From Gordonia polyisoprenivorans (GTDB lineage Bacteria; Actinomycetota; Actinomycetes; Mycobacteriales; Mycobacteriaceae), in NCBI RefSeq assembly GCF_017654315.1, contig NZ_CP072203.1:496001-560000 (forward strand): 64,000 bases of DNA. The letters are read 5' to 3'. Made by a program: the position numbers and the translations under genes. Below are positions 18,017-27,960 of the stretch, one piece after another (the stretch's first letter is position 1; each line of letters opens with the position of its first letter). A model generated the notes under the pieces. The model was not told the origin of the DNA. It did no database searches and saw only the letters and a list, made by a program, of their open reading frames with translations.

Positions 18017-20822
18017 CCCCTCGTCGGGGCGCGCACGGTGGGCTCGGTTCCTCACGGTCGTCGCGGTGGCGGTGCTGATGGTGTTGTCGGCGGCCCCGGC
18101 CGCTGCGGCACCCGGCGACACCGCCACCGCCCAGCCGGATCGGTTTGCGCAGATCGTCATCGACTCGATGACGCCATCGATGGTCACCAGCAGTTCGGGT
18201 CCTACGGTGGCGATCTCCGGGCATGTGATCAACACCAGCAGCCGGACGCTGCGTGATCTCGGTATCCGGCTCGAACGTGGCGACGCGCTGACCGGTGCCT
18301 CCCAATTGAGGTCGGCGCTGGCCGGTGAGCACCCACCGATCGCCGCCGCCACCGACTTCAGCGATCTGTCCTCGGACACCCTGGCGCCGAGTGCGCAGGC
18401 GAGCTTCTCGTTGACGGTGCCGTTGTCGGGCGCGGGTGGTCTGCAGATCTCGCAACGCGGCGTCTATCCGCTGCAGCTCAACGTCAATGGCCTCCCCGAC
18501 TACGGTGGCGTCGCCCAGGTGGCCGGATCGCGCACGCTGCTGCCGGTGCTGTCATTGCCGCCGGACCGCAGCCGGGCGGCCGCCTACACCGATCCGGGCA
18601 GCGGCGACGCATCGTCGACGACACCCGGTCTCGGTGCCGACGGTTCGGTGTCCGCCGACACCTCCAGTCCGTCGCAATTCACCCTGTTGTGGCCGATTGC
18701 CGCACCCCCGCAACTCGCTCCGGGCGCCCTCGGCGGCAACACCGAGCCAGTACGTCTGATCAGCGAGGACATGGCCCGCTCACTGTCGCCGGGCGGACGG
18801 CTCGATTCGGTGCTCGCCCCATTGCGGGCGATCGCCGACGCCGCGCCTGCATCGGCGCCCGACCCCGGCTCGGCGTCGCCGGCGCCACCCGCCCCGGGAG
18901 CGCAGTCCGGTCAGACATCGGACCTCGCGCGCAGCATGTGCCTGGCCGTGGATCCCAATCTGCTCGTCACGGTGCGCGCGATGTCACTGGGCTATGTGGT
19001 GTCCTCCGATCCATCCGACCCGACGTCGTCGACGGTGCCGGGCACCGGTCAGGACACGGCGACCTCTTGGCTGAACGAGTTGCGCGACGTCGCCTCGCGA
19101 CTGTGCGTCGTGGCTCTGCCGTTTGCCGGGGTGGACCTCTCCGCTCTCGCCGAGATCGACAATTCCGGCCTGACCGCGACCGCCCTGGACTCCCCCGCCG
19201 ACGTCGTCGACTCTGTACTCGGCGTGAAAAGTGTTCGCGGACTGACCATTCCGGCCCTCGGTGCGATCAATCAGGCGGGCGCGCGGCTGCTCGAGGACAC
19301 CAATCACTCCACCGTGCTGACCTCGGCGGGCAATCTGTCGACCGAGCAGCCGCAGAGCAGCGGCGCCTACCGCGTCGGCCCGCTGGCCGCACAGTCCTAC
19401 GACGAGCCGGTCACGGCCGCACTCGCGGCGCTCGGGACCAACCCGACGACACCGGCGATCACACCTGCCGACCAGATGGTCGACCTCTCCGCGGAGTCGC
19501 CGCTGAGCAGACGTCAGGCCGGCATCGGCGCGCTGGCGTTCGCCGCGGTGGACACACCCGACGATGAGCGCGCGGACTCGGGACAGGGCTCCGCCGGGCA
19601 GACCTCGGCAGCGCAGCTGCCGACCACCGGCCGCTCGCAGGTGGTTCTTCCGTCGCTGTACTGGTCGCCGACCACCGACGACGCCAACGCGCTCATCTCC
19701 ACCGCCGAGGTGCTGTTGGGTTCTCGCGTCGCCACCCCCACCCCGTTGACCAGCGTCGTCGGCTCGGCGGACGGGGCCCGGACCGCCGCCCGGCTGGCCC
19801 CGCCTCCCGGGGTCGGACCGGTGTCGTCGGTGTCGGTGCCCCTGCCGGAGCAGACGGCGACCGCGATGCGTGAGCAGGCCGACCTCAGCTATCAGCTGCA
19901 GGGTTCGCTGGTGAGTTCGGCGGACGTGGAGACCACTCCGGAGCGCTACCTCGCGCCGCTGCGCGAGGACATGCTGCGTTCGCTGACCGTGCCGGCCGAG
20001 GCCGGCGCGCAAACACGCACCCGACTCGCCGACACCCGAGCGCAGACGATTCGCGCGGTCACCTCGACGCTGGATCGCATGCGGGCGGCGGTGACCATCC
20101 TCGACCCGGGCGGTCGCTACACACTCGCCTCCGAACGCAGCCCGCTGCTGCTGGTGGTGCGCAACGATCTGGCGCTGCCCATCCGGGTGGACATCAGGAC
20201 CAGCGCGCCGCACGACCTCGACATCGGCGACGTCGGGACGATCGAGATCCCGGCACGCGGCACGCGTCAGCTACAGCTGCCTACGAAGGCGGAGACCTCC
20301 GAGGCGATCACCGTCACCATCTCGATCGCGACGGTGACGGGTCTGCCGATGGGCTCCGACATCCGGCTGTCGGTGCATTCCAACGCCTACGGCAAGGCGT
20401 TGTTCATCATCACGATCATCGCCGGCGCGGCCCTCGTGCTGCTGACCGCGCGTCGCCTCTGGCACCGCTTCCGCGGCGAACCCGATCCGGCCGACGCCGA
20501 CCGCCCCGAGCCCGACGAGCAGGAGCGTTTGCTCGCCGCGGCAACCTATCAGCAACGACGACGTACGCTGCACATCGAAGAAGTCCATTCCGGTGCGTGG
20601 CAGGACGACGTGGGGTACTCGTGGCCACCGGACCCCGAGCCGGCCGGCGCCACCGGGTCGGCGCGGCCCTCGCCGGGTGACCACGGATCGGAGAACCCGG
20701 GCCACCAGGACACCGACCCCGGGTCCGCCACCGGACCGGATCCCGGTCCGGAGCCCGACGAGCCGGTAGCGACGGAGAATACGACGACACCGGCAGAACA
20801 CAGCAGTACCCCACCGAGGTGA
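18009..20822 (+). CDS. DUF6049 exported, membrane-anchored protein
   Basis: 937 residues from ATG 18009. A signal peptide ([21 protein letters not shown]) leads to a large extracellular part with beta-sandwich-like regions and repeated helical segments, then one membrane helix ([18 protein letters not shown], near residue 800) and a cytoplasmic, charged, Pro-rich tail of about 130 residues. It matches the actinobacterial family of M. tuberculosis Rv3909, always beside murJ, so a role in envelope assembly is inferred from context only. Other in-frame starts at 17907 and 18006 exist; 18009 places the signal peptide correctly. Confidence 0.85.
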   Translation: MADPSSGRARWARFLTVVAVAVLMVLSAAPAAAAPGDTATAQPDRFAQIVIDSMTPSMVTSSSGPTVAISGHVINTSSRTLRDLGIRLERGDALTGASQLRSALAGEHPPIAAATDFSDLSSDTLAPSAQASFSLTVPLSGAGGLQISQRGVYPLQLNVNGLPDYGGVAQVAGSRTLLPVLSLPPDRSRAAAYTDPGSGDASSTTPGLGADGSVSADTSSPSQFTLLWPIAAPPQLAPGALGGNTEPVRLISEDMARSLSPGGRLDSVLAPLRAIADAAPASAPDPGSASPAPPAPGAQSGQTSDLARSMCLAVDPNLLVTVRAMSLGYVVSSDPSDPTSSTVPGTGQDTATSWLNELRDVASRLCVVALPFAGVDLSALAEIDNSGLTATALDSPADVVDSVLGVKSVRGLTIPALGAINQAGARLLEDTNHSTVLTSAGNLSTEQPQSSGAYRVGPLAAQSYDEPVTAALAALGTNPTTPAITPADQMVDLSAESPLSRRQAGIGALAFAAVDTPDDERADSGQGSAGQTSAAQLPTTGRSQVVLPSLYWSPTTDDANALISTAEVLLGSRVATPTPLTSVVGSADGARTAARLAPPPGVGPVSSVSVPLPEQTATAMREQADLSYQLQGSLVSSADVETTPERYLAPLREDMLRSLTVPAEAGAQTRTRLADTRAQTIRAVTSTLDRMRAAVTILDPGGRYTLASERSPLLLVVRNDLALPIRVDIRTSAPHDLDIGDVGTIEIPARGTRQLQLPTKAETSEAITVTISIATVTGLPMGSDIRLSVHSNAYGKALFIITIIAGAALVLLTARRLWHRFRGEPDPADADRPEPDEQERLLAAATYQQRRRTLHIEEVHSGAWQDDVGYSWPPDPEPAGATGSARPSPGDHGSENPGHQDTDPGSATGPDPGPEPDEPVATENTTTPAEHSSTPPR

Positions 20823-20883
20823 CCGACGAGGTGATCAGCGTCAAGGCGACGATCGGCAAGGCGACGACGGACGAGGCAGGCGA

Positions 20884-23800
20884 ATGAGCGAACGAGGACC
20901 GGGCGACCCACCGCGTCGCGCCGCACCCCGTCGCATTCCCCCCACCCCGGAACGGCAGACCCCCGACCGCCAGAACCCCCCCCGTCGGACCCAGTTCCGA
21001 CAGGGACCCCTCCGCCCGAACGAGCCCCGCCCGAACCAACCCCGGCCACAGGGCGAGCCCACACGTCGGGGTCCCGCGCGATCGGGACCACCGCCGCTGG
21101 CCGGCCCGCTCGCCGACGCCCCGCCACTCTCGGGAGCACCCGTCGCCCCCGAGACGCGACGCGTGAGCGCGGGCCGCGCCCCGGCATCCACCCCGACCCC
21201 GACGCTCGAACGCAACTCCCGCGCCGAGGAAACCCGGCCGGAGGACGCCCCGTCCGACGACTCCGCCACCGGACTGGCACGCGACTCCGACTCGAGCATC
21301 CTGCGGACCAGCGGGTCCATCGCGATCGCCACCCTGGCCAGTCGCATCACCGGATTCGTCCGGACCGTGCTCATCCTGGCCCTGCTCGGCGCCTCGGTGG
21401 CATCGGCCTTCCAGGCGGCCGACGTCCTGCCGAACATGATCGCCGAGATCCTGCTCGGCGCGGTCCTCACCGCCATCGTCATCCCGCTGCTGGCCCGCGC
21501 CGAAGCCGAGGACCCCGACGGCGGCGCGTCGTTCATCAACAAGATCTTCACGCTGACCGTCGTCGTACTGGGCATCGGCACGATCGCCGCGATCGCCGCG
21601 GCACCCCTGCTGACCAGCCTCAACATCGACAACGCGCAACTGCGCCCACTGGCGACCGGGCTGGCCTACTTCCTGCTCATCGAGATCCTCTTCTATGGTC
21701 TGACCGCACTGTTCACCGCGATCCTGAATCTGCGGGGCTATTTCAAGCCCGGCGCGTGGGCGCCGGTCCTCAACAACGTCATCCAGATCAGCGCACTCGT
21801 CGCGTACTGGCTGATGCCGGGGCAGTTGACGCTCAACCCGTTCCGGATGAGCGATCCGCAATTGCTCGTCCTCGGTATCGGGTGCGCGATGGGCGTGGTG
21901 TTGCAGGCGCTGGTGCTGTTGCCGTATCTGCGTCGCGCCGGTATCCGGCTCCGCATCGAGTGGGGACTCGACGCGCGCCTGCGCAAGTTCGGCAACATGG
22001 CGCTGGCGATCGTCTCCTACGTGGCGATCCTGCAGGTCGGTCTCATCGTCACCTATCGCATCGCGTCGGCCGCCACCGAGACCGGCATCAGCGTCTACGT
22101 CACGCACTGGCAGCTGTTGCAGCTGCCCTACGGTGTGCTCGGGGTGACGATCCTGACCGCGATCATGCCGCGGCTCTCGCGCAATGCCGCCGGCGACGAC
22201 ACCAAGGCCGTCGTCGACGACATGTCGCTGGCCACCCGGCTCACGATGGTCGCGTTGGTGCCCGTCGTCGCCTACATGACCTTCTTCGGTCCGGCCATCG
22301 GTGTCGCGGTGTTCAACTTCGGCCGCTTCGACGCCCATGTGGCCACGCAGTTGGGTTCGACGCTCGCCTGGGGTGCCTTCACGCTCATCCCGTATGCGAT
22401 GACCCTGGTGCAGTTGCGAGTGTTCTACGCCCGGGAGGACGCCTGGACGCCGACCTTCATGGTCCTGGGTATCACCATCGTCAAGATCGCCGCGTCCTAT
22501 CTCGGCCCGGTGCTGTTCTCCGATCCCGACCTCGTGGTGCGCTGGCTGGCACTGTCCAACGGTCTGGGCTATCTCGTCGGCGCGATCGTCGGACATTATC
22601 TGTTGCGCAGCCGATTGCGCGCCGACGCCCGCGATCCGCGTGACGCCCGGCTGACCAACGTCACCCGCACGACGGTGGTGACGCTTGCGATCTCCGTCGG
22701 CAGCGCCCTCGCGGTGTGGTTGATCGCCGAGATCTCCGGCCTGCATCTGGCGACACAGCACGGCAAGATCGGGTCGATCGCCTATCTGCTGCTGACCGCG
22801 ATCGTGGTGCTCGGCGTGATCTATGCGGGCCTGGCGGCGGCCGGTCTTCCCGACGTGGTGTCCGTCCTGATGTCGGTGCGACGCGTGGCCGGTCGGTTCA
22901 TCCCGGCACTTGCGCCGAACGGCGAACCGCAACAACAACCATCGGCAACGATCACGGTTCAGTTTCCGCGGGTCACCAGCGACGAGTCGCTACCGTACTC
23001 TGGTCAGGTACAGGTCGTTCGACGGTTCGATCGCGGTTCCGCGACGTGGCAGTCGTATGCGGTGCACACCGGTGGCGCCGCGGGCGGCGCCGGTGTGGCG
23101 CCGTGGACCCCGCCCCAACGACCCCCGGATATGCGCTATCGGAGGAGAGGAGTTCGCCGCGTGAACGAGAGCGGAATCGACGCCACACCGGAATCCCCGA
23201 TCAGTCCGGCAGAGCCCGCTGCCGCGTCGGCTTCCGCTACCTCCTCGGCTTCGGAAAGGCCAGTCGCACAGCCGAATTCGACCGTTGGCTCGGGTGGCGC
23301 CCAGCCGTCCGACGCGGTCCGCGCCACTCCCGTGGACCCCGATCGCGCCGAACCGATCCGCCCGGCGCGTCGTCGCGGACCCCGCCTCGTGCCCGGCGCC
23401 GCGGTCGCCGGCGGCCGGTACCGCCTGCTCGAACATCACGGTGGCACACGGGGTCTGCAGTTCTGGAAGGCCCAGGACATCAACCTCGACCGCGAGGTCG
23501 GGCTGACCTTCGTCGACGCCGAACAGCTCGCACCCCCTCCGGACAAGGGAGCGCCGAGCAGAGCCGGCGACACCGGACCGCAGGCCGTGCTCACCCGGAC
23601 GTTGCGTCTCGGCCAAATCAGCTCGTCGGGCGTCGCCCGCGTGCTCGACGTGGTCCGCGGTTCCTCGGGCGGCATCGTTGTGGCCGAATGGGTTCAGGGT
23701 TCCTCGCTGTCGGAGGTCGCCGCCACGCATCCGTCACCGATCGGTGCCGCACGTGCGGTCCGCGCGCTGGCCGCCGCGGCCGAGGCCGCACACCGCTCCG

Positions 23801-24909
23801 GCGGCGCGCTGTCCATCGACCATCCGGATCGCATCCGTATCTCCGCCGAGGGCAATGCGGTACTCGCCTTCCCGGGCACCCTTGCCGGCGACGACGCCAC
23901 CTCCGACGTCCGCGGGCTCGGAGCGGTGCTCTACGCACTGCTGCTGCAGCGGTGGCCGCTCGATGGCGCCACCGGTTCCGAGCTGGTGACCACCATCGAC
24001 ACGACCACCCCGGTGGGTGGTCTGGCGATCGCCTCGCCCGCCGCCGACGGTGAGGGTCCCGTAGAACCACGCGAGGTCGACCCGGAGATCCCGTTCGAGA
24101 TCTCTGCCGTCGCCGCCCGCGCCTTGTCGGGTAGTCGTGGAATCCGTACTGCCGCAACGGTTCAGCACGTTCTGGATCAGGCCACCGTCGTCGACCTCAA
24201 GACCGACATGATCCCCGCGCTCGGTGACTCCGACGAGCCACCGGTGTCGATCGGTGGGTCGGGTCGGATCGGGTCCGACGAGCCCGCGCGCAGCAACCGG
24301 ACCGTCGCGCTGCTCGTCGGCGCGGCTCTGCTCGTACTGTTCGTGGTCATCGCCCTGGTGGTGTGGCTGACCGGTGTCTTCGGCGGGGGTGACCAACAGA
24401 CCGACATCAACAAGTTCCTGTCGTCGACCACGTCGGCGCCTGCACCGGCACCCGGCGCCGCTGCGCCCGCTGGTGGACCGATCACGCTGCGCTCGGCGAC
24501 CCTCGTCGACTATTCCGGACAGTCCGGTGACAATCCCGACCTGGCCCGTAACGTGATCTCCGGAGCCGGATCCGGTTGGCGCAGCGACACCTACCGCACC
24601 GCCGACTTCGGCAGCCTCAAGCAGGGACTCGGCCTGATGCTGGATCTCGGATCGCCGCAGGCGGTCAAGGCCGTCTCGATCACCACCACCACCCCGGGAT
24701 TCGCGGTATCGCTACGCGGCGCGCAGAGCGCCGACGCCACCCTGGCCCAGACGACCCAGCTCGCCCAGGGCACCGTCGATCAGCCCGACACCACGCTGTC
24801 GATCGCCAACCCCACACAGTCGCGGTATCTGCTGGTGTGGGTCACCTCGCTGCCCGGCACGGGGGGCAGCTATCAGGTGCAGATCTCCAAGATCAGCGCG
24901 ACGAGCTGA
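20884..24909 (+). CDS. murJ: Lipid II flippase MurJ fused to a pseudokinase
   Basis: 1341 residues. Residues 1-135 are Pro/Arg-rich; about 138-672 form the MurJ/MviN core with some 14 membrane helices (ITGFVRTVLILALLG, FQAADVLPNMIAEILLGAVL), which flips lipid II for peptidoglycan synthesis. Residues about 835-1103 resemble a protein kinase but lack the nucleotide lysine, HRD and DFG motifs (LSIDHPDRIRISAEGNAVLA sits at the catalytic loop). A helix (VALLVGAALLVLFVVIALVVW) and a beta-rich extracellular domain end it. In M. tuberculosis (Rv3910) the phosphorylated pseudokinase binds FhaA. Its end overlaps the convergent hydroxylase gene by 17 bases. Confidence 0.95.
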   Translation: MSERGPGDPPRRAAPRRIPPTPERQTPDRQNPPRRTQFRQGPLRPNEPRPNQPRPQGEPTRRGPARSGPPPLAGPLADAPPLSGAPVAPETRRVSAGRAPASTPTPTLERNSRAEETRPEDAPSDDSATGLARDSDSSILRTSGSIAIATLASRITGFVRTVLILALLGASVASAFQAADVLPNMIAEILLGAVLTAIVIPLLARAEAEDPDGGASFINKIFTLTVVVLGIGTIAAIAAAPLLTSLNIDNAQLRPLATGLAYFLLIEILFYGLTALFTAILNLRGYFKPGAWAPVLNNVIQISALVAYWLMPGQLTLNPFRMSDPQLLVLGIGCAMGVVLQALVLLPYLRRAGIRLRIEWGLDARLRKFGNMALAIVSYVAILQVGLIVTYRIASAATETGISVYVTHWQLLQLPYGVLGVTILTAIMPRLSRNAAGDDTKAVVDDMSLATRLTMVALVPVVAYMTFFGPAIGVAVFNFGRFDAHVATQLGSTLAWGAFTLIPYAMTLVQLRVFYAREDAWTPTFMVLGITIVKIAASYLGPVLFSDPDLVVRWLALSNGLGYLVGAIVGHYLLRSRLRADARDPRDARLTNVTRTTVVTLAISVGSALAVWLIAEISGLHLATQHGKIGSIAYLLLTAIVVLGVIYAGLAAAGLPDVVSVLMSVRRVAGRFIPALAPNGEPQQQPSATITVQFPRVTSDESLPYSGQVQVVRRFDRGSATWQSYAVHTGGAAGGAGVAPWTPPQRPPDMRYRRRGVRRVNESGIDATPESPISPAEPAAASASATSSASERPVAQPNSTVGSGGAQPSDAVRATPVDPDRAEPIRPARRRGPRLVPGAAVAGGRYRLLEHHGGTRGLQFWKAQDINLDREVGLTFVDAEQLAPPPDKGAPSRAGDTGPQAVLTRTLRLGQISSSGVARVLDVVRGSSGGIVVAEWVQGSSLSEVAATHPSPIGAARAVRALAAAAEAAHRSGGALSIDHPDRIRISAEGNAVLAFPGTLAGDDATSDVRGLGAVLYALLLQRWPLDGATGSELVTTIDTTTPVGGLAIASPAADGEGPVEPREVDPEIPFEISAVAARALSGSRGIRTAATVQHVLDQATVVDLKTDMIPALGDSDEPPVSIGGSGRIGSDEPARSNRTVALLVGAALLVLFVVIALVVWLTGVFGGGDQQTDINKFLSSTTSAPAPAPGAAAPAGGPITLRSATLVDYSGQSGDNPDLARNVISGAGSGWRSDTYRTADFGSLKQGLGLMLDLGSPQAVKAVSITTTTPGFAVSLRGAQSADATLAQTTQLAQGTVDQPDTTLSIANPTQSRYLLVWVTSLPGTGGSYQVQISKISATS

Positions 24910-25834
24910 CCGCGCCGCTCGCCGATGGGGCGTCCCCGTTCGTAGGACTCCATCCGGGTGGTCCGAAGATGTAGCCGAGCTTGGCCCGCCATCCCGCCGC
25001 CGCCCGCACGTCACGGGCGATGGAGACGTACTCATGTGTCTGCAGCGTCCAGATGTTGTAGGTGCCAACAGGTTTGGTGAGTCCATAGTGCGGCCGATGT
25101 GCCTCGGCGCGAAACGACCCGAACATCCGGTCCCACAGGATGAAGACGCCGGCATAGTTGCGGTCGAGGTATTCCGGGTCGCTACCGTGATGCACCCGAT
25201 GGTGCGACGGGGTGTTGAAGACGAATTCGACGGGCCGCCACATGCGGTCGATGTGTTCGGTGTGAATCCAGAACTGGTACACCAGATTAACGCCATAGCA
25301 GGCGAACACCACCGCCGGCGGGATACCCAGGAACGGCAACGGTAGCCACATCACCAGCGCCGCACTGATATTCCACTTCTGCCGCAGCGCGGTCGCGAAG
25401 TTGAAGTACTCGCTCGAGTGGTGGGCCTGATGGGTCGCCCACACCAATCGGACCCGGTGGGAGATGCGGTGATTCCAGTAGTAGAGAACGTCGACGGCGA
25501 CGAATCCGATCACCCACGTGTACCAGGCGCCGATCGGCAACTGCCACGGTGCGACGTAGACGAAGATCGCCGTGTAGACCAGCAGCCCCGCGAGCTTCCA
25601 CACTGCGCTCGTGGCTATGGACACCAGTCCCATCGAGATGCTGGCCCGCGCGTCACGCTTCTCGTAGGCACCGACCGACGCCCGACGCTCGGCGGCGGGC
25701 CCGGTGTCCTCGGCATCGGTGGCCCGGTCCTCGAGCTTCCAGGCCGCGATCCATTCCAGCACCAGCAGCGCCAAGAAGAACGGGATCGCGAGCACCGTCG
25801 GCTCATGCATCGGGTCGGGGAGTAGGTCGAGCAC
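24893..25834 (-). CDS. Fatty acid hydroxylase/sterol desaturase family enzyme
   Basis: 313 residues with several membrane helices and the histidine clusters of the di-iron family: HRISH, HQAHH, HTEHID and HHRVHH. Such integral enzymes insert oxygen into fatty acids, sterols or carotenoids; the substrate is unknown. GTG 25834 was chosen because GGAG stands 9 nt upstream; ATG 25810 has no ribosome site. It is divergent from a TetR gene across two palindromes, so expression is probably repressed by that protein. The gene pair sits in an accessory insertion between murJ and sigM. Confidence 0.87.
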   Translation of the reverse strand: MLDLLPDPMHEPTVLAIPFFLALLVLEWIAAWKLEDRATDAEDTGPAAERRASVGAYEKRDARASISMGLVSIATSAVWKLAGLLVYTAIFVYVAPWQLPIGAWYTWVIGFVAVDVLYYWNHRISHRVRLVWATHQAHHSSEYFNFATALRQKWNISAALVMWLPLPFLGIPPAVVFACYGVNLVYQFWIHTEHIDRMWRPVEFVFNTPSHHRVHHGSDPEYLDRNYAGVFILWDRMFGSFRAEAHRPHYGLTKPVGTYNIWTLQTHEYVSIARDVRAAAGWRAKLGYIFGPPGWSPTNGDAPSASGAVSSSR

Positions 25835-25862
25835 GGCGTCGGTCTCCGGTGATCGTCGATTT

Positions 25863-25911
25863 ATCTGACACGGCGCCGTGTCAGATCTGTGTGTGACACG
25901 GTAGCGTGTCA
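25863..25911. promoter_or_regulatory. Two palindromic operators, hydroxylase/TetR promoter
   Basis: A perfect 24-bp palindrome spans 25863-25886 (core CTGACACGGCGCCGTGTCAG). A second site, TGACACG-GTAG-CGTGTCA, spans 25894-25911. Both share TGACACG/CGTGTCA arms and fill the gap between the divergent starts at 25834 and 25967, so they are the expected binding sites of the TetR protein at 25967. Confidence 0.8.
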
Positions 25912-25966
25912 GATGACGGGTTGTCCACGGTGCCGTCAGATCGCGCACGCCGAAAGGGGAGAAGCA

Positions 25967-26674
25967 GTGCCGTCCCAGCAGCAGCGCTCCTCGGTGAACC
26001 CCGAGTCCGCGGAGGGACGCCGGTACGGGGGCGCAGAAGCCGAGGAACGCCGCGCACGCCGGCGACATGCCTTCATCGACGCCGGTTTGCAGTTGTTCGG
26101 GGAGCTCGGCTACCCCGCGGTGACCGTCAAACGGCTCTGCGACGAGGCCGGTCTGACCCAGCGCTACTTCTACGAGTCGTTCGCCGACCGGCCCGCGTTG
26201 CTGATCGCGGTCTACGAGCACTGCGTCGAGGTCACCCGAGCCGCAACCGTGGGTGCCGCCGCGGGGTATCTGCTCGATCCGGCCGGCGTCGCACCCGGCG
26301 CGGTGCGCGCAGCCGCCCGTGACACCCTCGGGGCGTTCCTCGCAACGCTGACCGGTGATCCGCGACGCGCACGGGTGATGCTCGTCGAGGTCGTCGGGGT
26401 GGATCCGGCGGTCGAATCGACGCGGCTACGAGCCATCCACGATTGGGCGAATCTCATTCTCGCGCTGTCGATGGGGGAGCGCGAGGTGTCGGCGGCGCAA
26501 CGCCTCGCCGCGGTCGGACTCGTCGGCGCGGTCACGCAATTGCTCGTCGATTGGTATTTCACGAATGTCGCGCCCGATCCCGTGGATATCGGCGCCGAAC
26601 CCACCGACCTCGACGTCATGCTCGAGGTCTGTGTCGATATGTTCGGTGCCACCTACGATCAGCTGATGCGCTGA
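25967..26674 (+). CDS. TetR family transcriptional regulator
   Basis: 235 residues. After a polar leader the helix-turn-helix reads RRHAFIDAGLQLFGELGYPAVTVKRLCDEAGLTQRYFYESFADR (in two parts), a standard TetR recognition helix. The C-terminal ligand domain is helical. GTG 25967 is preceded by GGGGAG at 25956-25961 with a 5-nt spacer, which fixes the start; the longer frame back to 25889 would run into the operators. It likely represses itself and the divergent hydroxylase gene, sensing a lipid or related compound. Confidence 0.87.
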   Translation: MPSQQQRSSVNPESAEGRRYGGAEAEERRARRRHAFIDAGLQLFGELGYPAVTVKRLCDEAGLTQRYFYESFADRPALLIAVYEHCVEVTRAATVGAAAGYLLDPAGVAPGAVRAAARDTLGAFLATLTGDPRRARVMLVEVVGVDPAVESTRLRAIHDWANLILALSMGEREVSAAQRLAAVGLVGAVTQLLVDWYFTNVAPDPVDIGAEPTDLDVMLEVCVDMFGATYDQLMR

Positions 26675-26735
26675 GGTTCGGTCGCAGGACTCCCAGGACC
26701 AAGTATTTCCTCGGATCGTCGGCCATGATGGGGTC

Positions 26736-27164
26736 ATGGCACATACCGAACTCGACGACCGGGTTGTCGCATTTCTCACCGAAGGCACTCGCACCGGAAA
26801 GGTGGCATTCGTCTCCGCATCCGGACGAGCGCTCGTCGCGCCCATCTGGTTCATCGTGGATAACGGTGTCCTTGTGTTCAATACCGGCGCCGACACCGCA
26901 AAAGGGCGTGCGCTCAGTCGCGATCGGCGCCTGACAATACTCGTCGACGACGAGCGCCCGCCCTTCTCCTTCGTCCAGGTCCAGGGCACTGCGGAGATCG
27001 GTGAGGATCCGGAGGATCTCCTCGATACCGCAACGCGTATCGCCGCCCGATATATGGGGCCGGACCTCGCCGAGGCATATGGCAAGCGCAACGCGGTGCC
27101 CGGCGAGCTCGTCGTCCGCGTCACGCCCACCAAGGTGAACGCGGTATTCGACATCGCCGACTGA
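26736..27164 (+). CDS. PPOX-class F420-dependent oxidoreductase
   Basis: 142 residues with the split beta-barrel of the pyridoxamine-oxidase-like family. TGKVAFVSASGRALVAPIWFIVDNG and LVFNTGADTAKGRALSRDRRLTILVDD (each read in parts) are the cofactor-binding strands found in mycobacterial F420-dependent reductases of the Rv1155 type; the Lys/Arg cluster KGRALSRDRR fits the F420 tail. Reaction unknown. ATG 26736 is used; transcription could continue from the TetR gene 61 bases upstream. Confidence 0.82.
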   Translation: MAHTELDDRVVAFLTEGTRTGKVAFVSASGRALVAPIWFIVDNGVLVFNTGADTAKGRALSRDRRLTILVDDERPPFSFVQVQGTAEIGEDPEDLLDTATRIAARYMGPDLAEAYGKRNAVPGELVVRVTPTKVNAVFDIAD

Positions 27165-27480
27165 TCGGGAGTCCGAATCTCCCGGACCCGTCATTCGGTA
27201 GGGCACGACCTGGTCGACAATTCTCTGCCCTTGCGGGCGGAATACGAGCGGACTTCCATTTTCTGCTCACCGTCTCAGAGTTTTCTCAATCTGTTGCACA
27301 GCAACGTGATTGGAATATTCCGAGTTATTTGCGAGTTGCCTTACCGCCGGGCTGAGGTGCCCATAGACGTCGCCGCCGCCATCTGAGGACGGCGTGCCGG
27401 TGGCGTCCGTCGGCATCCCTCCACGCGGCCACCGCACACATATGCGACGTGCGGACCACGGCGTACGTTATTCTCGTGGC
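27165..27480. other. AT-richer non-coding gap before lsr2
   Basis: The first two thirds (about 27225-27345) are clearly richer in A and T than the surroundings (for example AATATTCCGAGTTATTTGCG). No convincing gene was seen. It resembles the AT-rich regulatory DNA that Lsr2 binds, so autoregulation is possible. A probable -10 element lies at its right end. Confidence 0.5.
27469..27474 (+). promoter_or_regulatory. -10 element for a leaderless lsr2 transcript
   Basis: TATTCT fits the actinobacterial TANNNT -10 consensus and ends 6 nt before the GTG start of lsr2. Transcription would begin at or beside the start codon, and no Shine-Dalgarno sequence is present, as expected for leaderless mRNA. 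Confidence 0.5.
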
Positions 27481-27858
27481 GTGGCTAAAAGACAAGTTGT
27501 GTCGTTCATAGATGATCTCGACGGCCGTGAACTCGATATCGACGATGCTCACACCATTTCGTGGTCGTGGTCGGGTGTCGACTACCAGATCGATGTGTCG
27601 TCGGCGAATCTCGACAAGATCGAGAACGGTCGGGTGCCGGTCGCCAAACTTCTCGAGGTGTCGACCCGGGTCGGTGGCCGTAAGCAGTCGACCGCGCCGA
27701 AGGTCAGTACCCCCGCGGCGAGCTCGGAATCCTCGTCGAGTTCAGCACGTCCGTCCACCAAGGTGATTCGCGAGTGGGCGCAGGAAGCGGGTTATGAGGT
27801 GCCGCTGCGTGGCCGACTCCCGAAGGAAATCCTCGAGGCTTACGACGCGGCAAACTGA
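27481..27858 (+). CDS. lsr2: Lsr2 family nucleoid-associated protein
   Basis: 125 residues. The N-terminal dimerisation domain (VVSFIDDLDGRELDIDDAHTISWSWSGVDYQIDVSS, read in parts) is followed by a Ser/Pro-rich linker and the C-terminal DNA-binding domain with the RGR minor-groove motif in VPLRGRLPKEILEAYDAA. Lsr2 coats AT-rich DNA and silences horizontally acquired genes. Mycobacterial lsr2 normally lies elsewhere (near clpC), so this may be an additional paralogue carried with the accessory insertion. Start GTG 27481 matches the conserved AKRQVV N-terminus and a leaderless promoter. Confidence 0.92.
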   Translation: MAKRQVVSFIDDLDGRELDIDDAHTISWSWSGVDYQIDVSSANLDKIENGRVPVAKLLEVSTRVGGRKQSTAPKVSTPAASSESSSSSARPSTKVIREWAQEAGYEVPLRGRLPKEILEAYDAAN

Positions 27859-27888
27859 CCTGCACCCCAAATCCCCCGATTATCGAAC

Positions 27889-27945
27889 TGACCCGGTACC
27901 CGATTCGCGACGTCGACCGACGTCGGGGTACCGGGTCATTTCTTG
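27889..27945. terminator. Hairpin terminator between lsr2 and DUF1990
   Basis: TGACCCGGTACCC (27889-27901) and GGGTACCGGGTCA (27926-27938) form a perfect 13-bp stem; the loop contains a further CGACGTCG-type palindrome. TTTCTTG follows on the plus strand. The genes converge, so it probably stops both transcripts. Confidence 0.8.
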
Positions 27946-27960
27946 CTCCGATGGATGCGG

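Noticed and set aside
20416..22938. 840-codon minus-strand frame over DUF6049 and murJ
   Set aside because: Shadow of two clear genes, with low-complexity Arg/Gly/Asp composition.
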